DNA of 64,000 nt from Diplonema papillatum (Eukaryota; Euglenozoa; Diplonemea; Diplonemida; Diplonemidae). The stretch covers positions 1 through 64,000 of the forward strand of contig JAPJBO010001140.1 in assembly GCA_030068145.1 (NCBI GenBank), in the 5' to 3' direction. Shown here piece after piece: positions 22,871-32,516 of this stretch. Within the stretch, counting starts at the first letter, position 1. Each line of letters begins with the position of its first letter. The translations under genes and the position numbers were made by a program. The notes beneath the pieces were generated by a model, which saw nothing but the letters and a program-made list of their open reading frames with translations, was not told the origin of the DNA and did no database searches.

Positions 22871-23904
22871 TGGCTGAAAAAGCTCATGAAGAGATGCCAG
22901 CAGCTACAGCCGGAGAAGGCAACGTTCCGGCCCCACAGACCATGAAGGACTGGCAGCTCTCCCAGCAGGCTCAGATGTTGGTCGGCGACGTCGTAGTATA
23001 TACGTGCCGAGAAGCCGAAACGGATTCACAACCTCGCGTTTATGCAGGGAAAGTGACTCGTGGAGCGAATGGGCAACTGAAGATCTTGCGGTCCAAAGCC
23101 TTCGATCGAATTCCCGGAATCATTCCTGTTGGTGAGGTAGAAGACAATCTGCTGGACCTCCCTGCCCCAGGATGGGAATACCTGCGGATTGTAGCAGCTC
23201 ATGTTCACACGCGTGAATTTGCAGAAAGGCATGTCGCTTCTCTCCAGCAGCAGCTGATCCAGGCCCAGCAGCACGCGTCGGCAGCTCAGGCTCACGTGCA
23301 GGAGGAGGCCCACAGGGCAGTCGAGGCAGCACAGGCACATGCGCGAAACGTGCAGGCATTCGCAGAGGCAGAAGTCCAGCGTGTACGATCTGCATCACCC
23401 GAGGCAAAACCCCCGCAAGGTGAGATGTGTTCAGATAACGCACCGCGCACAGCTTGCAGACATCCAGCGGATGTGAATGATGTGCGGCTTTGGGCTAGCG
23501 AAATAGAAGAGAGCTATGCTCTCCTCCTTGCACAGCTCGAGACCAGACTCCTGTCTGGCTTGTACACGGAGAAGGGAGGGTCTCTGTTGGCCCAAGACTT
23601 TGAACTCCTTCGGGCATGGATAGTGTCAATGGCATGGACCCCTGGATGGATGACAACCCCACATGCAGAAGTGGGAAACATGATTTTTTGGCGAGTCCTA
23701 CTACAGTGGCAATATGTGGTCAATCGCAAACCTCGTCATGAGATTGAAGCGAAACTTCTTCTCAGTGACCCGTCCATCCACTCAGTCACGAAAGCAGCTG
23801 CATCGGTGAAGCAGCATACAGGCAGAGGTCGAGGATATGTTCCACTGCGGGCCCCACCGTTGCACCGCCGAACGGGAAACGGGGGTGGTGGAAAAGGAAA
23901 TTGA
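22834..23904 (+). CDS. Unrecognised ORF between piggyBac pieces, 356 aa
   Basis: The frame starts at an ATG, although its first 20 codons are antisense to the piggyBac fragment, so a start at 22,894 (MPAATAGEGN) may be the real one. An unknown N-terminal segment is followed by an Ala/Gln-rich helical stretch (about residues 125-190) with coiled-coil character, a second helical region, and a short basic Gly/Arg-rich tail. No cysteine knuckle, protease or enzyme motif was seen. The combination is compatible with a gag-like or transposon accessory protein. It is uninterrupted but lies within transposon debris. Function unknown. Confidence 0.4.
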   Translation: MTEPRGRSVSFLVAEKAHEEMPAATAGEGNVPAPQTMKDWQLSQQAQMLVGDVVVYTCREAETDSQPRVYAGKVTRGANGQLKILRSKAFDRIPGIIPVGEVEDNLLDLPAPGWEYLRIVAAHVHTREFAERHVASLQQQLIQAQQHASAAQAHVQEEAHRAVEAAQAHARNVQAFAEAEVQRVRSASPEAKPPQGEMCSDNAPRTACRHPADVNDVRLWASEIEESYALLLAQLETRLLSGLYTEKGGSLLAQDFELLRAWIVSMAWTPGWMTTPHAEVGNMIFWRVLLQWQYVVNRKPRHEIEAKLLLSDPSIHSVTKAAASVKQHTGRGRGYVPLRAPPLHRRTGNGGGGKGN

Positions 23905-23946
23905 CTGAGCCTTTGTCCACCGCCGAACGTGTCAGTCTCCCTCCTA

Positions 23947-24483
23947 AAACCCGTATGCATGCAGGGCAAACGATGGTATATGAAAGTCTTCTTTTATTTG
24001 CTCGAAGTGTCTGCGTTGAACAGTTTTATCTTGTACAAGCGTCTTGGTAAGAATCGCGGGTCCTTACCCTTCAAGGACTTCAGAAAAGAGCTCATCCGCG
24101 GGTTACTTGCTGACAACCGCAGTACTGAGGACTTCAGCCCCGGAACGCGCACACCTCGGGCTAGCGACCACCCGTCGCGCCTGGATGGCAAGTTCCATGC
24201 CATTCTGGAAACAGACACCCGCGTTGCGTGCAAATACCATGTTCGTTTGGTCAAGACGAAATATGTCTGCAAAACATGTGGCGTGGCTCTGTGTCCCGCT
24301 CCGTGTTTTACCCGGTTTCACACCCTCAAGAACCACCATTACTACGAGCCGGAAACTCCTGGGACCCAGCGCTTGAAGAAACGAGGCGGCCGCCCTTGCA
24401 AGCAGGGGCGCCCTCCCACACTCAAAGGAGTGCGTCTGACGTATACCGAGTCTACTGATGAAAGTGACTGCAGTGGCCAGTAG
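23947..24483 (+). pseudogene. piggyBac transposase, C-terminal part
   Basis: About 178 residues begin with KRWYMKVFFYLLEVSALNSF, the helical segment that follows the catalytic core in piggyBac transposases. Next comes LPFKDFRKELIRGLL and a cysteine-rich tail (VCKTCGVALC, then a PCF..FH motif) matching the C-terminal zinc-binding domain. It ends at a stop codon at 24,483. The core is absent upstream on this strand and present on the opposite strand, so either an inversion split one element or two copies contributed. Confidence 0.8.
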
Positions 24484-24865
24484 TTGCGTGAACTGCCCAC
24501 CTGCCCCGTACCTCAATTTCCTGCGTCTTGCCCGTTATCTCGCCATCACTCCAACCCCCTACCCCCGGAACGCACGCAAAATGACGTCTGCCGCCTTTCT
24601 TCTTCTCTTTTGCTCAAGCCCAACCTAGGAAGGAAATCTAAACCACGCGAGAAAACAAAAGATTGTCAAGGTTGCGGTGAAACGTTGTCGACGAATTAGA
24701 GACGGTCATAAGCGAGAAGACGATGACAGACTAGTGCAACATCATGTCAAAATTTTGCCTTCCAAGGGCGGCAATGGAAAGATATGCTTCGAAATCGCAA
24801 AATTCCAGCCCCAGAATGCCCAAAAGAGCGAAGGCACTCTACAAAAATGAAAAATAGGAAAAAGT

Positions 24866-25560
24866 GGAAATTAACCTGTAGGTGCTTGGTCGGAGTTGAG
24901 TTAAACCGGACATATATGTCCGGTTGGTCGGAGTTGGGTTAACCACTGTTTAACCACTATTCGAACCACCATAAAGAACCGAGAGAATCGGGGCTCGGCG
25001 TCATTTAGAGTGAGGTCTCACTCTAAGTGATGCTGAATGCTCTACTCTTTAGTGACACTGAAGTCACTAAAGGTTAGCTTACTGGGTTTCCGCCGAAATC
25101 TTCCGTTTTTCTAATTCTTCTAAGTGACACCGAAGCTGCATTTTCCAGTCACAGTGGGCAAAAATGCATGAGTGTCACTTAGAGTGAGCCTCACTCTACG
25201 TGCCCCAACTGTCTATGGGCTCAGAAGGACTAAACACACACTATTCACAGCAGCTCTCGTATTGCTGATGCAGTAGAGGTGGTGAACCTTAACGAATCAG
25301 GATGGACCTGGACACGCTCTCTGTGCTGGATCTGCATGCTGATACCTGTCCTTCACTTGCATCAAAGAGAAAACGGGGAAGGGACGAGCGTGAGCTCTTA
25401 GCCGGACTTAAAACTTAAAAGTCGTTGCAGCTGGGGGCACCACTTAAAACTTTTAAAAAACAACACTCGTACTATTTACCTAAATAGTACGACTGCCTAA
25501 ATAGTACGAGGGGGGGGGCTTTAAGACTCCGCAGGTAGACGCCGAACGCGGCGTCATTTC
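24866..25560. repeat. Cluster of short perfect hairpins
   Basis: No gene. Consecutive inverted repeats lie at 24,904-24,925 (centre CATATATG), 25,005-25,026 (arms TTAGAGTGAG), 25,047-25,072 (arms CTTTAGTGAC), 25,181-25,197 (arms AGAGTGAG) and 25,468-25,491 (arms CGTACTATTTA, followed by a third copy of the arm at 25,498-25,508). The AGAGTGAG and AGTGAC words recur between hairpins. This may be transposon end sequence or a structured non-coding element. Confidence 0.6.
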
Positions 25561-25639
25561 CTGCGCGGGGGGGCCCAACTCTCTGCTGAGGGAAAACGTT
25601 GCAGGAGGAGCCCTCTGAGGAGAGAACGCGACGTCAATT

Positions 25640-26945
25640 CCAGCGCCGGCACGCTGTGGACGTCTGGACGTCTGCCCTCTGTGCGGAGTAGACCGACTTG
25701 TCTTGCATCACAGCTGGAGAACTGGAATCTCTAGGGGGACGGCTGCTTTCCGCAAGCTCAATCTCTGGAGTGTTTCCCGGTTCCTTTTGGTGGGCTCTGA
25801 AGTTTCTGCGGCGTCGCTGAATCGATGTTCGCGGACACCGGCTGACAAAGTTCAAGTGCCCCGCTGTGAAGCCTCTGAATTGAAAGATTGGATTCGTTCG
25901 GTTCACAAGGCACGTGTTCTTTCTCCCTCCCTGCCTCCCTCTGAGTCCGGTGGACCTTCGTTTCTTGTTTTTGTGGATGCCTCGTTGAAGGGCTGGGGTG
26001 CCGTGATTGTTTCGCACGAGACTGGTGAGATGCACGTCTTCGGTGGGTCCTGGACTAAATCCGAAGGTGCCCTGCACATAACCGAGCTCGAGGCCTTGGC
26101 TTTTGAGCGAGCCAAAGCCGTATTGCCGCAAAGCGGGTCGGAAGCGTCAATGTCCGCATGGACAACACAACGGTGGCTGCAGTTGCACGGAAGAAGATGC
26201 GCACTGCCAGCCAGCGTTTGTCCAGGGTTGCGGCAGATGCAAGTCTCTTCTTCCCACACCGAGGGGAGTGTCAATTCGATGTCCTTGCTCGTCGCAGACA
26301 TCCATCGGAGCACGGGAGCCAGCTGAAAGAGTGGCAGGCTCAAAGCCGCATAGACGCCACCAGATGAGTAAAGGTAGAGCCGACATAAGGTCTAAAAGGC
26401 TAACTGCTCGGTCTATCTTCTCCACCCAGGAAGGATCCATCCGCCACCGCTTGGCACAACGATCCATCTCCAAGCCCAAAACCGTTCCCCGCTGGGTCGG
26501 GCCGGATTCATCTCCAAGAGCCGCCCCATAGCGGGCGCAAAGTGCCCGAAACCTGCCGATGCACTCGGCGTAGCCTCAGCAAGTCCGGTCCCACCATCAC
26601 GTTGTCGAGCCAGACCAGGGACTGAACGTCTCCGCGTGTCGAGTTGTTAGCGAGTGCAAGAGAGACGGCCTGGCCGAGCTGTGGGCCTCGACAACCCATA
26701 GCCAGTCGCGTCATGTGGAGCATCGCATTTCCAACTCGAAAGGCGAAAAAAAAGCAGCGGGACTCGGTGGGGAGGGCGAATTGGAAAAACCAGGCCTTGC
26801 AATCACTTTCGTAGAAGAAGGCGGCAGGCATCATGGTATCCACTATCTCCCGATACGACGGGAAGGCGCACGGTGGAAGGCTGACATGTTCCAAGGCAGC
26901 GTTTAGTTGCTTGCAAGCTAAGATAAACCCGCAGCCTGCCATGTA
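25640..26945. mobile_element. Fossil retroelement: RNase H and RT remains in opposite orientations
   Basis: The plus strand (about 25,700-26,330) carries RNase H-like remains related to those at 8.8-9.4 kb. The minus strand (26,508-26,942) carries a reverse transcriptase-like piece of the same general type. The opposite orientations imply at least one inversion or two separate broken copies. No terminal repeats were recognised. Broken; age not estimable by eye. Confidence 0.55.
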
Positions 26946-27220
26946 GCCCTGTGGTCAGTAATCACACTGAGCAATTAAACAAAGCTAGCACACAAGGTTT
27001 GCCTGATCTCGCACCTATTTTCCGATACCAAATAGATGCTCTATTCTAACCCTAAGCACCCGGCACAAACCCGGTTTTGCCGAAACTTAAAGCTGATGCC
27101 ATTATTTGTCTTTTGCACCTTGATGCCGACGAAGACAAGACCGCCGCCTAGCGATTTCTCTTAGTCTGGCTTCGACCTCGACCCCTCGCTGAGACTCAGG
27201 GAAAAGGAAGGACGTAAAGT

Positions 27221-29310
27221 ATGAGCGTTGAATGTCGACCGAAGACGAAGTCTCGCTCGTGGGAGCTGATGGGGAAGGCGAAAGGCGAAGACATGGCCGA
27301 CTGGGCGAGTCGGTGTGGGAATCGCTCGCAGCTGTGGGCCGCTGGATACACGGAAGCGGATTTTGATAAGCCGACGGCCACAGTCGTGGCGCCATACATG
27401 TCGAAGCACATGTGTAATCAGAAGTGTGTTGACTTGATCAAGCTAGCGAGCGAAGCACTGGAGGAAGCTGACATTGTGCCCTTCGCGAGTCACACGCCGG
27501 TGGTCTCAGATGGACAAACTATGGGCACAGACGGCATGCGTATGTCACTGGTCAGCCGTGATTTGATCGCGGACTGCGTCGAGCTGATGCACAACGCGTT
27601 TCGAACCGACGCTATCTTCACCTTCGGCGGCTGTGACAAGACGAATCCGGGCGCTCTGATGCCAATTGCAAGGACAAACTCTATCGGTATGAGCTCCCAC
27701 ACTTCAGAGTCGCAGTTTACAAGTAGAACGGCTATCATTCTCCCCAAATTCGAGCAGCCCTAAACGCGTTTAGTTAGTAGGCACACCCCAAACCAGTGTG
27801 TTCTTGTGAGTCGCAGTCACAAGTATGGCGGCTACAGACGTCTTCCCCCTGCCTCTCACCTTCAGCGAGACTCTGAATTCCTTGCTTTGCTTGAGAATAT
27901 TTGCCGTGTGCCTGTGTCGTGCGGTACGTTCCTCAAAGACTACTGCTTGTTCCTCATACGTTGTGCTGTTTCACAAACTTGTGCTCAGAAGTACCTAAGC
28001 GATAGTACGCAAAAGATATTACCCCACCCGCAGGCATCACCCTGTACCCCGGAACGGCTCGCTCCGGCATCCACCCGAAGACTGGAGTGAAGCTAACTCC
28101 AGGATCCGCATACGAGGCCGTCGGCGCCTATTCTGCGGGGCTAATCGACGTCGAGGAGCTCATCACCACCGAAAAGCACTCATGCCCCGGGTCCGGGTCG
28201 TGCTCCGGCATGTTCACTGCGAACACGATGTCGACGTGCATCGAAGCCCTAGGAATGGCCTTACCGAACACGTCCACGTGCTACGCCGTCACAGCTGACA
28301 ACGAGGTGTACCCCGAGGTCGCCGCTAACTGCAAAAAGACCGCGTTAGCGCTGAAGAACCTGATGGAAAAACAGATCCGTGCTCGCGATATCATGACAAA
28401 AGATGCTTTTAGAAACGCAATTGTTGTCATGATGGCACTCGCGGGATCGACCAATGGCGTCCTGCATCTCCTGGCACTTGCAAGGGAAGCCGAAGTGGAC
28501 TTGCAGATTGAAGAATTCAATGAAATTGCGTCGAAGGTGCCTCTGATCGGCAACTTAAAACCCTGCGGTGACTACAACGTTGTCGATCTGCACGAGGTCG
28601 GTGGTCTCCCAGTGGTGATGAAAGCCTTGCTAGAGGCAGGTCTCCTCGTCGGTGACTGCTTGACCGTCACCGGCAAAACCGTGGCTGAGAACCTGAAGGA
28701 TGTGCCAATACCAGCAAAGGATCAAGACGTCATTTTCGCAGTTGACTCGCCGATTGCGCCGCCGGGGAATCACATTTCGATTTTGACCGGCAGCCTTGCG
28801 CCCGAAGGCAGCGTGATCAAACTGAGTGGAAAGTCCCTTCCTCACTGGAAAGGCCGCGCGCGAGTGTGCGACAACGAAAAGGACGCGCTACTTTGCGTCA
28901 CGAACGGCACGCTTCAAGCAGGTGAAGCGCTCGTAATTCGGTACGAAGGACCGTCCGGAGGACCTGGGATGCCAGAAATGCTTTCACCAGGCGCAGCACT
29001 GGTGGGGAGAGGCTTGGCGGTGGAGTGCCCGTTGATTACGGACGGGCGCTTCAGCGGTGCGAGCCACGGAATCATGATCGGCCACGTCGTGCCCGAAGCC
29101 GCGAAGGGGGGTCCGATCGCGGTGGTTAAAACAGGCGACGAAATCGAGATCGATCTCGTCCACAAGAAGCTGAACCTTAACGTTCCCGCGGACGAGGTCG
29201 CAGCGCGCTTGAAGCAGTGGACGCCACCGCCGCCTCGCGTCGGGCGTGGCATTTTGAGCCGCTACGCGAAGACCGTGTCCAGTGCGTCCCTCGGCGCTTG
29301 TACCGAGTAA
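27221..29310 (+). CDS. ILVD: Dihydroxy-acid dehydratase (two exons)
   Basis: Catalyses dehydration of dihydroxy-acids to 2-keto acids, the penultimate step of valine and isoleucine synthesis (and the source of leucine carbon). Exon 1 is 27,221-27,686, the GT-AG intron 27,687-28,033 (GTATGAGC to CCGCAG, phase 1), exon 2 28,034-29,310. The join restores ARTNSI-G-ITLYPG. The protein of about 581 residues is within the usual 560-615. Three Fe-S cysteines are visible: [14 protein letters not shown] and [14 protein letters not shown]. The C-terminal catalytic signature [20 protein letters not shown] is intact, and [13 protein letters not shown] matches the N-terminal ligand loop. An in-frame stop just upstream supports the ATG at 27,221 unless another 5' exon exists. 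No obvious presequence is seen, although plant and fungal enzymes are organellar. It looks functional. Confidence 0.95.
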
Positions 29311-30536
29311 AGTTGCTGAACCGGTTTCAGCAGCGGCAGGCTGCAACAACCTGTTCTATGAGACTTCTTGAGAACTGCAGAACAAACTCATGTTCGTATT
29401 CGATTCGTCCCAAGAAGTCAAACACCATTGCGTTTCCTTGCTTTAACGACTTTGGCTACCCTGTCCTGCTTTGCAAAAAGGGGAAACAAACGAGTCTCTA
29501 AGCAAAGCAAACAATAACCAACGTTTTCTTACGCCTAAAAAAGGTTGATCTTTTCCTGTCCAAGTCTGACTTGTGGGAAAATATTTGATACGAAGTTCTG
29601 ATGATTCTGGCAGCCCGGGGCAACAAATTTGAACCCTCAGACGGCCATCTGAAAACCTAAAGTACTGTTACGCGAAGACCGGCCCAAGCCACCTTATGTG
29701 TTACAAACACTCGTCGGAACAGCCCGTCTGTAGTGGACTCCGACCTTGCATAGCGAGTTGGACTAAAACCACCCAAACTGGCAATCTGGTATCCTCAAGA
29801 AGAAACGGATGTCCACTTTGCATGCCGACCGACCGCGGAGTTTGGTGTTCGCAATGTATCGGGCTTCGCTTCTTTGTACGTCAGCCTTCATCTTACCCAT
29901 CCTCTCTTCCCCCCTTTTCTCCGGGCATTTTGCCTCCAACGTAAACTGCTCTTTTCAAAAAGATTGTTCCACCGCGTGCAACGAGCAGGTACCAGAAACC
30001 GAGCGTCCTTTTCTGCTCCATTTACATGACGTTGATTCCGGAGAGGGTGCGGCTGCCCCAGCATTTCGATATCAACAACGTTGCTGAGACAGCGAAGAGA
30101 AATAACCTCGAGCGATTTCGAAGTAATGGGTGCTATCTAGACCTGTTCATTCAACGCATTGGGCTCACCAATATCGTATAGAAGTGCTGCCGCGGCCAAA
30201 AAGCTCGTAGTTGTGGCAAGGCTTTTGGCTGCAGTCGATGCGTCGAGAAGTGTGCCCGGGCGATCCGCGACACGAGATTAGACGTTTGCCTGCGCCCTCG
30301 TAGTCTTCGCAGTACAGAGGGCGAGAGAAGTTGTCAGACGACGGAATACTTAAAGTGTAAAACCAAGTGCAGCATGAGCGATGCTTCAGAAGCGAATGAA
30401 AAACTCGATGCAAAGGTTGTGGGAAGTTAAGTAATGAGAAAGTGTAAAACGTTATACGGCTAGGGGTTCTGAAACTAGTATTCTGCTCAGGTTCTCCCGC
30501 CACGCCCCCCTTCCCCCACTCGGTGGGGCCAGAAGA
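29311..30536. other. Intergenic region, no gene seen
   Basis: Mixed-composition sequence with only short frames. No RNA gene, repeat array or conserved domain was recognised. It contains the presumed 3' end of the dehydratase gene and the upstream region of the next gene. Confidence 0.6.
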
Positions 30537-32516
30537 ATGGTGCCTTTAGCGGAGCGCCCCAAGACTTCTAACCCCTCGGCCCAGAGGACACAGCCACCCT
30601 GTCCCAGCCACACGGAAGCCCGGCGGACGTCTCTGGTCCTGTGGGCCGAGGAAGCCCCGAAAGACTTGCCAGTACTGCGTCCCTCCACGTCGAACCCTGC
30701 CGCGGACCAGACTCCCGACTGCCACGAGCGGCACTCGCCGTCTGCCGTCAAAGAGCAAGAAGGCGTCCTCTGGTCTACTACCGGCCACGTGGCCGTGGCC
30801 CGACCGCACACCGCCAATCCGCAACTGCAAGGCAGCGGCGTGCCGTGTGCATTGAACCACGGCAAACACAGCGAAGAGAACGCACTGGGCCAAGTGCTGT
30901 GGAGCAGCAACGGGGACAACGTTTCCGCGGACATCATTGCGCGGCCGAAAGCGTGGAACCGGCAGCACGACGAGCGGAGTGATCGTGCCATAGACCCCCC
31001 GACGCTCGGAAATGGAGAAGTGCTGTGGAGCAGCGAAGGTCACAACGTTTCCGCGGATATCATTGCGCGGCCGAAAGCGTACAACCGGCAGCATGACGAG
31101 CGGAGTGTTTGCGCCATTGACCCCCCGGGGCTCGGAAACGGAGAAGTGCTGTGGAGCAGCGAAGGGGACAACGTTTCACCGGGCATACTCGCCCGCCCGA
31201 AAGCCTGCAATCGACAGCACGAGGATCCGCGCAATTACGCTGCGGATCGCCTTGGATCGGGTACGGGGGATGTCCTATGGTCACCGACAAATGCTGGGCC
31301 TCCCCGCCCCGGCAGCCTCGACACGGGTCCCCCTGCCACCGGCGCCAGCACGCAGGTGAGCTGCATCCTGTCAGACACCGCCGATTACACCCCTTCCGTC
31401 TCTTCCCACGAAACCCCCGACACTCCATCTCAACTCCACTCGCTGACCTGCACCAGAAACACGCTTCCCAACACCCCCATGAGCCCGGGCTCAGACGGCG
31501 CGACCCGGAAAAAGTACGAATCACGCACCTCGCGTGTCGGCAGCTGCAGCAGTGTCAACGACCGAAGAGAGCGGCGTTCCGTGGTTGAAGACGGCAGCGG
31601 CGGCGGCGGCGAGCGAGAGCGACCGCCAGCGACCGAGTGCGACGAACACGCCGGGGATGATGAACAAGTCGGCGGCAGGGAACTACAGAGTTCTGTCACC
31701 GAACGCGATGCCGGAGACGAACAGACGGCAGGCGTCGAAAAGCATGGCAACATCGCAAGAGAGCGGTCATCAATGACCGAGTGCAACGACCACACCGGGA
31801 ATGGTGAACCAGTCAGCAACAGCAGACATGTCACCGAACGCGATGCCGGAGATGAACAGACGGCAGGAGGCGAAAAACACGGCAACAGCGCAAGAGAGCG
31901 GCCGTCGCCGACCGAGCGCAACGGCCACACCGGGTTTGACGAACCAGGCGGCAGCAGGGAACCGCCCTCGTGTTCCGTCGCCGAACGCGATGCCAGAGAT
32001 GGAGACAACGGCCGCACGCTCGATGCCGACCGTGAGGGACCGGAAGGGCAAGCGAGCGCCGCCGCCCCCGTAGCCGCCGGTGTGGAGCAGGGTTTCGGGC
32101 GAGGCACGGCTGGTCCCAGCGGGCGGCCGACACGGCCCAAGTCAGCCGGTGTGCACTCGCGCGGGGCCATAGGCGCCGCCTTGGCGTCGCGGCCGGACAC
32201 CGCGCCTCTGCGCAGGAAAGCGTCCGGCAGCCTGCTGCGGCAGGAGCCGCACGGCTACGCCGCCGTCGGGACCGCCTTCTGCACCGGCAGCAGCTTCGAG
32301 CAGAGCGCGCGCGGCACCTTCGACCGACTGGCAGGCGAAGATTGCCCGCCCGGCCTCGTCTTCAAGTCGGACTTCATCAAGTACTACGCAGCGCTGGAAC
32401 ACTTCGGCGCCCCCCACAACGCCGAAACGCTCGTAGCGCCGCACAATACAAGCGGAGCGGCCACGCTGACCTACGAGGAGTTTTCCCTCATCATGCTCCG
32501 GTGGTCGAGTCGGTGA
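30537..32516 (+). CDS. Repeat protein with RPK motifs and C-terminal EF-hand-like region
   Basis: 659 residues from an ATG at 30,537. Not recognised as a named family. Residues 1-240 hold irregular repeats of about 40 residues pairing VLWSSEG-type with ARPKAYNRQ-type motifs (at least six pairs, three nearly identical). Residues 270-530 are low-complexity, charged and probably disordered, with repeats around TERDAGDEQTAG. Near residue 530 there are RPTRPKSAG and RPDTAPL, variants of the same RPxxA motif. The last 90 residues resemble a degenerate EF-hand pair: FDRLAGEDCPPGLVFKSDFI, then HNTSGAATLTYEEFSLIMLR, whose second loop keeps a terminal Glu but not all calcium ligands. Such repeats plus EF-hands suggest a structural or cytoskeletal role, which is inference. 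Confidence 0.7.
   Translation: MVPLAERPKTSNPSAQRTQPPCPSHTEARRTSLVLWAEEAPKDLPVLRPSTSNPAADQTPDCHERHSPSAVKEQEGVLWSTTGHVAVARPHTANPQLQGSGVPCALNHGKHSEENALGQVLWSSNGDNVSADIIARPKAWNRQHDERSDRAIDPPTLGNGEVLWSSEGHNVSADIIARPKAYNRQHDERSVCAIDPPGLGNGEVLWSSEGDNVSPGILARPKACNRQHEDPRNYAADRLGSGTGDVLWSPTNAGPPRPGSLDTGPPATGASTQVSCILSDTADYTPSVSSHETPDTPSQLHSLTCTRNTLPNTPMSPGSDGATRKKYESRTSRVGSCSSVNDRRERRSVVEDGSGGGGERERPPATECDEHAGDDEQVGGRELQSSVTERDAGDEQTAGVEKHGNIARERSSMTECNDHTGNGEPVSNSRHVTERDAGDEQTAGGEKHGNSARERPSPTERNGHTGFDEPGGSREPPSCSVAERDARDGDNGRTLDADREGPEGQASAAAPVAAGVEQGFGRGTAGPSGRPTRPKSAGVHSRGAIGAALASRPDTAPLRRKASGSLLRQEPHGYAAVGTAFCTGSSFEQSARGTFDRLAGEDCPPGLVFKSDFIKYYAALEHFGAPHNAETLVAPHNTSGAATLTYEEFSLIMLRWSSR

Noticed and set aside
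27221-29310. Bacterial contamination carrying ilvD
   Set aside because: A phase-correct GT-AG intron interrupts the gene and the surroundings are eukaryotic.
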